This document shows positions 7,935 through 11,569 of a DNA stretch of 11,569 nucleotides, in pieces (position 1 is the first letter of the stretch; each line of letters opens with the position of its first letter). The stretch is from the NCBI GenBank assembly GCA_963205155.1, contig CAUJJY010000364.1, forward strand, positions 1-11,569. Reading direction: 5' to 3'. The DNA comes from Candidatus Zixiibacteriota bacterium. GTDB taxonomy: Bacteria; Zixibacteria; MSB-5A5; CAIYYT01. The notes under the pieces are model-generated. The model was not told the DNA's origin. It was given only the letters and a program-made list of their open reading frames with translations, and did not search any database. The translations under genes were made by a program, and so were the position numbers.

Positions 7935-8770
7935 TTTCCGCCTCCTTGCTGCATAGCGCCACGTCGTGCATCTTCCTTCTCATCCGTGTGCTCTGGAAGG
8001 AACGCGAGCCATTGCTTTTCCAACTGGGCTACATCGACGCCGGTTGCTTCCTTGAGCGCTTCGGGAAACTCTTTGTCACTGTGGTAGATTTTCATGAACT
8101 TCTCGTACCCCCACTCCCACATGATGTATCCACAGAGCGAGGCCGCCTCAATTTCGCGCATTGCTTGATTGAGCTGGACATAGTCTGCATTGGTGGTCAA
8201 AACTGATACCGGATGGATTTTTTGCTCACCGACAAAATTGAAGGTGGCTTGATGATAGTTGCGTCCGGTGTAATCCAACAACATCGGAACTCCCTCATGT
8301 ATAAACGCGAATCCGGACGGACCATCCGGAAGCTTGGACATGACAAACTCCGCAAAGGGCCGACCAAATGGCGGACCGTAGCCGTAGTAGATGCGATTGC
8401 CGAGGAAGAACGGCACGTCGCGCGATGTGTACATGGCCATTGTTTCCATGTTCTCAAAGCAGTAGAATTCTACCGGTTCCGGTGTAAACCAATGCATGAC
8501 TTCACAATCGAATTTGTAGATTTCCAGAGCCTTTTTGAGCAGGTCGGGCGCAAACATGCGCAAGGTGTCCGTCGGTTGGAAGAAGAAGTTGATCATTCGA
8601 TGCTGCTGGTTTCCCCAGACGAAATTGACCGGACGAATTCCGCTGGAATCGGCAGCCTGCAGCGGTTGCTGTACCGGCTTTTCCGGTTGAGCGGTTTCAG
8701 GTTTCTTCTCCGAGCAGGCGATGAACAACAAGATGATTGCCGAAAGTATCGCTATAACCAATGACCGCAT
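7931..8770 (-). CDS. Lipoprotein resembling a peptidase-MA domain without its zinc motif (279 aa)
   Basis: A lipobox FIAC places the lipidated cysteine at residue 19, after a clear hydrophobic signal. A Pro/Glu/Gln-rich linker (20-45) follows. The C-terminal half resembles gluzincin (peptidase MA-like) domains: 'FIHEGVPMLLDY' (156-167) sits where the family has its 'W-l-x-EG-l-A-x-y' third-ligand segment, and 'EFPEALKEATGVDVAQLEKQW' style residues (234-254) match the usual ending 'ALGxsleelExxW'. The expected upstream HExxH is not present; the corresponding stretch reads 'RPFAEFVMSKL'. It may therefore be a non-catalytic relative. This assignment is by motif memory and is moderate. It is first in its operon: a near-consensus promoter lies just upstream and AGGAGG is 6 nt before the ATG. 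Its stop overlaps the start of the citryl-CoA-lyase-like gene by 4 bp. Confidence 0.8.
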   Translation of the reverse strand: MRSLVIAILSAIILLFIACSEKKPETAQPEKPVQQPLQAADSSGIRPVNFVWGNQQHRMINFFFQPTDTLRMFAPDLLKKALEIYKFDCEVMHWFTPEPVEFYCFENMETMAMYTSRDVPFFLGNRIYYGYGPPFGRPFAEFVMSKLPDGPSGFAFIHEGVPMLLDYTGRNYHQATFNFVGEQKIHPVSVLTTNADYVQLNQAMREIEAASLCGYIMWEWGYEKFMKIYHSDKEFPEALKEATGVDVAQLEKQWLAFLPEHTDEKEDARRGAMQQGGGK

Positions 8771-8804
8771 TTGTATCCTCCTGAATATTATTCTAATTGG
8801 GACA

Positions 8805-8833
8805 ATAATACCGGATTGGGCTCGCTATGTCAA
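8805..8833 (-). promoter_or_regulatory. Near-consensus sigma-70 promoter of the lipoprotein/lyase/helicase operon
   Basis: On the minus strand a perfect TTGACA -35 (8828-8833) and a TATTAT -10 (8805-8810, five of six consensus bases) are separated by exactly 17 nt. Transcription would start near 8798, giving a leader of about 28 nt that contains AGGAGG (8777-8782) before the ATG at 8770. No operator-like palindrome is obvious over it, which suggests housekeeping expression. Confidence 0.85.
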
Positions 8834-8960
8834 CGAGAACACCTGATGGCTGTCTGCAGTATCGAAGTTGGACTCGATCAGGGCGTTTGCATCGCCGGCA
8901 AGGTTCTCGCGCTACATTTTAAGAAGTAATTGGACCGACTCAGTTCTTCCTGCTCAAGAC

Positions 8961-8980
8961 GGCCGGCAGCAGCGCCGGCT
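8961..8980 (+). other. GC-rich hairpin upstream of the hydrolase gene
   Basis: GCCGGC (8962-8967) and GCCGGC (8974-8979) flank a 6-nt loop, followed by TGTTTT. On the plus strand this resembles a weak intrinsic terminator, about 45 bp before the hydrolase start. No convincing plus-strand gene ends before it. It could be an attenuator in the hydrolase leader, or simply a chance GC palindrome. Confidence 0.35.
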
Positions 8981-9026
8981 GTTTTGATGTCTTGCGTCGC
9001 GGCTACGATTGCACCATCATTGCAGT

Positions 9027-9722
9027 ATGCAGCGCGCAATTGTCATCATCGGCGGTTTCACAACTTCCCCCGGACATTACAGCAAAATGGCCGCGCAATT
9101 GCACGAGCTAAGCGGTCTGCCGGTGAGCATCGTACCAATTGCCATGGGCGAATGGCCCTCGGTGGTGCGACGATCGGGATGGCAAAGACTTCTGCAGCGA
9201 CTCGAAGACGCCCTGGCTGCGGCTGTCGCTCAAAACAATTGCGATAGAATTGTGATCGTAGCCCACAGCCTGGGCGGAATTGTCACCCGCCTTTACCTTT
9301 CACCTCATTCAACATTAGAATTCAAGCCGAAATTTGCGAACCATATCGAAAACGTAATTACGCTCGGCACCCCGCACCGCCGCGGTGTTGTGCGCAGGTT
9401 GACTGTCTGGAAGGGACTCGGACAGTGTCTTGCTGAAGACTGCATGCCGGTTCCGATCCTCTCGGTGATCGGCGCCGTCGACTATTCATCCCGTGGACGC
9501 GTTGCAAATCGCGCCATCGCACTGCGCTATCGCTTTCACGGCGCCGATGCCGGCGAATCGGGCGACGGCATCATCCCCATGAATTCGGCCATCTACGATG
9601 CACAACGCGTGCTGACTATTCCAAATGCCCGCCATGATTTTCGCATCGGCCATCCCTGGTACGGCGATCCGGAGATTGTGGAAGTGTGGTGGGAGCGAAT
9701 CAGAAGCGAGATTGACGACTGA
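9027..9722 (+). CDS. Alpha/beta hydrolase, lipase/esterase-like (231 aa)
   Basis: The N-terminal strand 'AIVIIGGF' and the nucleophile elbow AHSLGG, with S81 as the catalytic serine, identify an alpha/beta hydrolase. 'VITLGTPHRRG' (110-120) is the segment typical of lipase and PGAP1-like members. The acid is probably D180 in 'ESGDGIIPMNSA', and the histidine is H203 in 'ARHDF' or H209. The ending 'HPWYGDPEIVEVWW' resembles a cyanobacterial and plant hydrolase group, as far as I recall. The expected reaction is ester hydrolysis of a lipid or acyl substrate; the substrate is unknown. There is no signal peptide, so it is probably cytoplasmic. I start at the ATG that begins MQRAIV; an upstream TTG at 9009 would add six poorly folding residues. 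Neither start has a good ribosome site. It is the only plus-strand gene and converges with the next gene, 18 bp away. Confidence 0.9.
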   Translation: MQRAIVIIGGFTTSPGHYSKMAAQLHELSGLPVSIVPIAMGEWPSVVRRSGWQRLLQRLEDALAAAVAQNNCDRIVIVAHSLGGIVTRLYLSPHSTLEFKPKFANHIENVITLGTPHRRGVVRRLTVWKGLGQCLAEDCMPVPILSVIGAVDYSSRGRVANRAIALRYRFHGADAGESGDGIIPMNSAIYDAQRVLTIPNARHDFRIGHPWYGDPEIVEVWWERIRSEIDD

Positions 9723-9740
9723 ATTTCGATGACGTGCGTT

Positions 9741-10163
9741 CTAACGCTTTACCGGTGCCGAAATCTCGACATTCATGAATAACTCACCGAAGTGAGTCTG
9801 CACGCAGTCCGGGCAATAGCTGTGTGAGAAAGTTGCCTCGGAATTGTGCTGGATATACTGTTCTATCGGTACCCATTGGTCCTTCACTCGAATCTTCTTG
9901 CAGAATGAGCAGACTGGCAGCATACCCTCCAAATTGCGGATCTTTCTGAACAATTGGCGTGTTACGAGCAATACAAATAGCAGAAGACCTATCGTCAGTA
10001 CCGATTCGCAAAGGCTTTCTATATAGTTAAAGGGCGTGGGTTCGAAACCGAAGACAGTGTGAGGAATATCAACTAACTCCCCGAACCAGGAGAGTGCTAT
10101 TACCAGAACGAACCCGGCGATCTCACAGGCGGAAACAAAGGTACAAAGTCTTTGGCGATTCAT
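9741..10163 (-). CDS. Small membrane protein with C-terminal CxxC...CxxC module (140 aa)
   Basis: Two hydrophobic segments, at about residues 11-29 and 52-70, precede a cytoplasmic tail. The tail reads 'LEGMLPVCSFCKKIR' with a CxxC pair (C85, C88), then 'WVPIEQYIQHNSEATFSHSYC' style residues and a second CxxC pair (C117, C120). This ending is well known from the C-termini of bacterial sensor and response-regulator proteins ('LPICSxCKKIRD ... FSHGICPxC'), and its four cysteines could bind zinc. Here it is attached to a membrane anchor only, with no kinase, PAS or receiver domain. I use the ATG at 10163; one 10 codons upstream (10193) is possible but has no ribosome site, whereas AGGTAGG lies about 12 nt before the inner ATG. 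The gene sits alone after a terminator and converges with the hydrolase gene. Its function is unknown. Confidence 0.82.
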   Translation of the reverse strand: MNRQRLCTFVSACEIAGFVLVIALSWFGELVDIPHTVFGFEPTPFNYIESLCESVLTIGLLLFVLLVTRQLFRKIRNLEGMLPVCSFCKKIRVKDQWVPIEQYIQHNSEATFSHSYCPDCVQTHFGELFMNVEISAPVKR

Positions 10164-10220
10164 GACTGGTTCATTCCTACCTTTGTTAATCATTTCGGCA
10201 AATGGATAGACTTAAGAAGT

Positions 10221-10252
10221 AAAAATCGCGGCTATACAAGATAGTCGCGATT
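10221..10252 (-). terminator. Intrinsic terminator of the Nuo-like/polyferredoxin operon
   Basis: On the minus strand, AATCGCGACTAT and ATAGCCGCGATT form a 12-bp stem (one G-T pair) around a CTTGT loop, followed directly by a run of T (TTTTTACTT). It lies about 50 bp after the polyferredoxin stop codon and in the right direction. The gene downstream therefore probably has its own promoter. Confidence 0.88.
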
Positions 10253-10303
10253 AAGTTTGTGAGGTATCGTGGCTATGAAAATTGGTGCAATCAGCTCTAT
10301 CGG

Positions 10304-10717
10304 CTATGGCAGCGGCTTGTATACCAGTGCCTTGGTCGGACAAAAATGGGCGCAAGCCGGATCACCGCCGCACAGATCACATTTGATCACTTCATTGTGC
10401 TGTTGATCGAACAGTGAGCAACCAAACGGACATGCAGCCACACACGCCATACAGCGAACACAAACCTCGCGGTTGATTTCGTAGGCTCCGGTGGTCGGAT
10501 TCATTTTGATGGCGTCGACGAGGCATGACTTGACGCAGGCCGGATCTTCACACTGCAGACAGACAACCGGCACCCACATTTCCTTGTGGCCGGCATCGAG
10601 CGGATAAATCCGACTACGGCCCGGTTTACCGTTTTGTGCATGTGTGAATGAACAGGCAAGTTCGCAAGTGCGACAGCCGATGCAAAGATGCGGGACGACT
10701 TGGTACTGCATCTTCAT
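10304..10717 (-). CDS. Polyferredoxin with four [4Fe-4S] sites, HycB/AOR-subunit-like (137 aa)
   Basis: Sixteen cysteines fall in four four-cysteine sets: C12/15/18/22, C53/56/61/65, C86/89/92/96 and C113/116/122/126, with an extra C100. The order and spacing, including 'CLQCEDPACVKSC' and 'CDLCGGDPACAHFC', are those of HycB/DmsB/PsrB-type electron-transfer subunits with four cubane clusters. Small versions of this type also serve tungsten aldehyde:ferredoxin oxidoreductases. It would wire electrons between the NuoF/NuoG-like proteins upstream and a partner enzyme. There is no signal peptide or Tat motif, so it is cytoplasmic. The start chosen overlaps the preceding stop as ATGA and has GAGGTG 5 nt upstream; a longer form from 10738 would overlap that gene by 25 nt. 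A strong terminator follows. The partner enzyme is not visible. Assignment to the family is firm, to a complex is not. Confidence 0.93.
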   Translation of the reverse strand: MKMQYQVVPHLCIGCRTCELACSFTHAQNGKPGRSRIYPLDAGHKEMWVPVVCLQCEDPACVKSCLVDAIKMNPTTGAYEINREVCVRCMACVAACPFGCSLFDQQHNEVIKCDLCGGDPACAHFCPTKALVYKPLP

Positions 10718-11496
10718 GATGACACCTCGCGATTCCATTGCACGATTTTGCCCATGTTCACTGCAGTATCCTTGCGATGCGACTCATCGTTGAACTTGAA
10801 GTACTCCTGCGGAATCGCGCGGTTCTTTACCAGGTACTCGGAAAATTCCTTGGTGATCGTCGGAGCGCCGGTCTTAGCGTCACGCAATATCTCAAACTCG
10901 CGTTTCCAGATTGTCCGTTTGAAACCTGCATCTTCATACTTGATGTAGCCGGTCGGACAATTGAGCGCGCAGGCGAGACAACCAACGCAATCCGGCGGGG
11001 CTTCATTGAGCGGCGGCGCGATCTCGCGGCCATGCCCCCGGTTGACGGCGGAGATTGCCGAGAAGCCCATGCGATCGCAAATACGCACGCAGATTCCGCA
11101 GAGAATACAGTTATTCGGTTCCGGCACCGTCTGATAACTGGTCTGGGTCACACCATAGTCGGCGGCCATGTCTTGTATCAGTTTAGTCTGCGGGTGTCGC
11201 GCCAAATAGAGATCGAGCAGTGTCCTGCGAAGTTCAATAACCTTTGCCGAGTGCGTCTGGACAATCAGACCATCAGCAACCGGATAAAGACAAGAAACGA
11301 CGTGATCGCTCCAGCCCTTCCATTCGGCCTTGGTGACTTCGACCGTGCAGAGACGGCAGCCGCCATACGGTTCGACGGCTTCGTGATGGCAAAGCGCTGG
11401 GATGTCAATCTTTTCGCGCCGCAACACACCGAGCAAATACTCGCCGGTCTGGGCGCGGACAATCTTGCCGTTAACAGTAATTGTGACCGTACTCAT
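10714..11496 (-). CDS. NuoG/HoxU-like iron-sulfur protein with [2Fe-2S] and two [4Fe-4S] sites (260 aa)
   Basis: The N-terminal domain (about 1-80) is a plant-type ferredoxin fold with C36, C47, C50 and C69 for a [2Fe-2S] cluster ('YGGCRLCTVEV'). Two four-cysteine sets follow, C130/133/136/140 and C170/173/176/180 ('CVGCLACALNC'), for two [4Fe-4S] clusters. This is the layout of the N-terminal part of NuoG, HydA and HoxU. The His-Cys3 site normally between them is not intact: H101 in 'LARHPQ' remains, but the three cysteines after it are missing. About 80 residues after the last cluster carry no known domain, and the large molybdopterin part of NuoG is absent. It would relay electrons from the NuoF-like flavoprotein encoded just upstream. 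The genes abut as TAA-ATG, with GAGGTGG before the start, and its stop overlaps the polyferredoxin start, so expression is tightly coupled. Confidence 0.9.
   Translation of the reverse strand: MSTVTITVNGKIVRAQTGEYLLGVLRREKIDIPALCHHEAVEPYGGCRLCTVEVTKAEWKGWSDHVVSCLYPVADGLIVQTHSAKVIELRRTLLDLYLARHPQTKLIQDMAADYGVTQTSYQTVPEPNNCILCGICVRICDRMGFSAISAVNRGHGREIAPPLNEAPPDCVGCLACALNCPTGYIKYEDAGFKRTIWKREFEILRDAKTGAPTITKEFSEYLVKNRAIPQEYFKFNDESHRKDTAVNMGKIVQWNREVSS
10723..10728 (-). promoter_or_regulatory. Ribosome binding site fixing the polyferredoxin start
   Basis: The minus strand reads GAGGTG, 5 nt before the ATG whose first base is at 10717. It lies inside the end of the NuoG-like gene, which fits translational coupling through the 4-bp ATGA overlap, and favours this ATG over the one at 10738. 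Confidence 0.75.
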
Positions 11497-11569
11497 TTAT
11501 GCCACCTCGATTGCGTCAAACTTACAGACCGCTTCGCAGGCGCCGCATTTAGTGCAGCGCTCCTGATGT
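11497..11569 (-). CDS. 3' end of a NuoF/HydB-like gene: C-terminal [4Fe-4S] segment
   Basis: Only the last 23 residues before the TAA stop are in the window. They contain CTKCGACEAVCKFDAI, a classic [4Fe-4S] ferredoxin motif (C-x2-C-x2-C-x3-C), though lysine replaces the usual proline after the last cysteine. The protein ends seven residues later, as do the C-terminal ferredoxin tails of HydB, HoxF and NuoF-type flavoproteins. With a NuoG/HoxU-like gene directly downstream (stop and start abut), a NuoF-type NADH:acceptor subunit is the best guess. Another ferredoxin-ended protein is possible, because the flavin and NAD domains lie beyond the right edge. Confidence 0.7.
   Translation of the reverse strand, partial: HQERCTKCGACEAVCKFDAIEVA

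Noticed and set aside
8213..8764. Plus-strand open frame of 183 codons opposite the first lipoprotein of the central operon
   Set aside because: It is the antisense shadow of a gene with a signal peptide, promoter and ribosome site; the forward product has no recognisable features.
8846..8929. A 27-codon plus-strand open frame (MAVCSIEVGL...) in the divergent intergenic region
   Set aside because: It has no good ribosome site, no recognisable motif and is short enough to occur by chance.
8930..9247. Plus-strand open frame overlapping the hydrolase in another frame
   Set aside because: The product is Ala/Arg-rich without a motif, while the overlapping frame has the full alpha/beta hydrolase signature.
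10304..11569. Possibility that these genes are part of a normal respiratory complex I operon
   Set aside because: The NuoG-like protein stops after the clusters, lacks the His-Cys3 site and the large C-terminal domain, and is followed by a polyferredoxin and a terminator rather than by membrane subunits.

Overview
The window is a compact, gene-dense bacterial chromosome segment of middling GC, with almost all genes on the minus strand. It has Gram-negative hallmarks: two lipoproteins with clear lipoboxes, a periplasmic TPR protein and an ExbB/TolQ-type proton channel. Good Shine-Dalgarno sites, 4-bp stop/start overlaps and a near-consensus sigma-70 promoter are visible. Two gene combinations would fit an uncultured, anaerobic-leaning lineage of the FCB/Zixibacteria kind: an ExbB channel next to a large TPR protein, and a NuoF/NuoG-like iron-sulfur module next to a polyferredoxin. 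That taxonomic guess is inference only. No RNA gene, CRISPR array, insertion sequence or phage gene was seen.

Layout from left to right. (1) Positions 1-3252, minus strand, transcribed right to left: a 65-aa two-helix membrane protein, a 602-aa exported TPR protein, a 231-aa four-helix membrane protein, then an ExbB/TolQ-type channel subunit that runs off the left edge. This looks like one envelope operon, energised by the proton motive force if the channel is functional. (2) Positions 3253-3606: a 354-bp spacer without a convincing gene, holding at most a weak promoter. (3) Positions 3607-8770, minus strand: an operon of a lipoprotein resembling a zinc-less peptidase-MA domain, a short citrate-synthase-fold protein (citryl-CoA lyase type), a fibronectin-III-like lipoprotein and a DinG/XPD-type iron-sulfur helicase. 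A TTGACA-17-TATTAT promoter lies just upstream. (4) Positions 9027-9722, plus strand: the only forward gene, a serine alpha/beta hydrolase. (5) Positions 9741-10163, minus strand: a small membrane protein with a C-terminal four-cysteine module. (6) Positions 10304-11569, minus strand: the 3' end of a NuoF/HydB-like gene, a NuoG/HoxU-like iron-sulfur protein and a 16-cysteine polyferredoxin, tightly coupled and ended by a strong intrinsic terminator.

How they may work together. The right-hand operon encodes an electron-transfer module that would pass electrons between NAD(H) and a partner oxidoreductase encoded beyond the right edge. The central operon mixes metabolism, DNA repair and envelope proteins with no obvious shared pathway. 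I found no clear case of a wholly new system. The best leads are several proteins that keep a known fold but have lost a catalytic or cofactor motif: the DinG N-terminal exonuclease-like region, the peptidase-MA-like lipoprotein, and the NuoG-like protein without its His-Cys3 cluster site.
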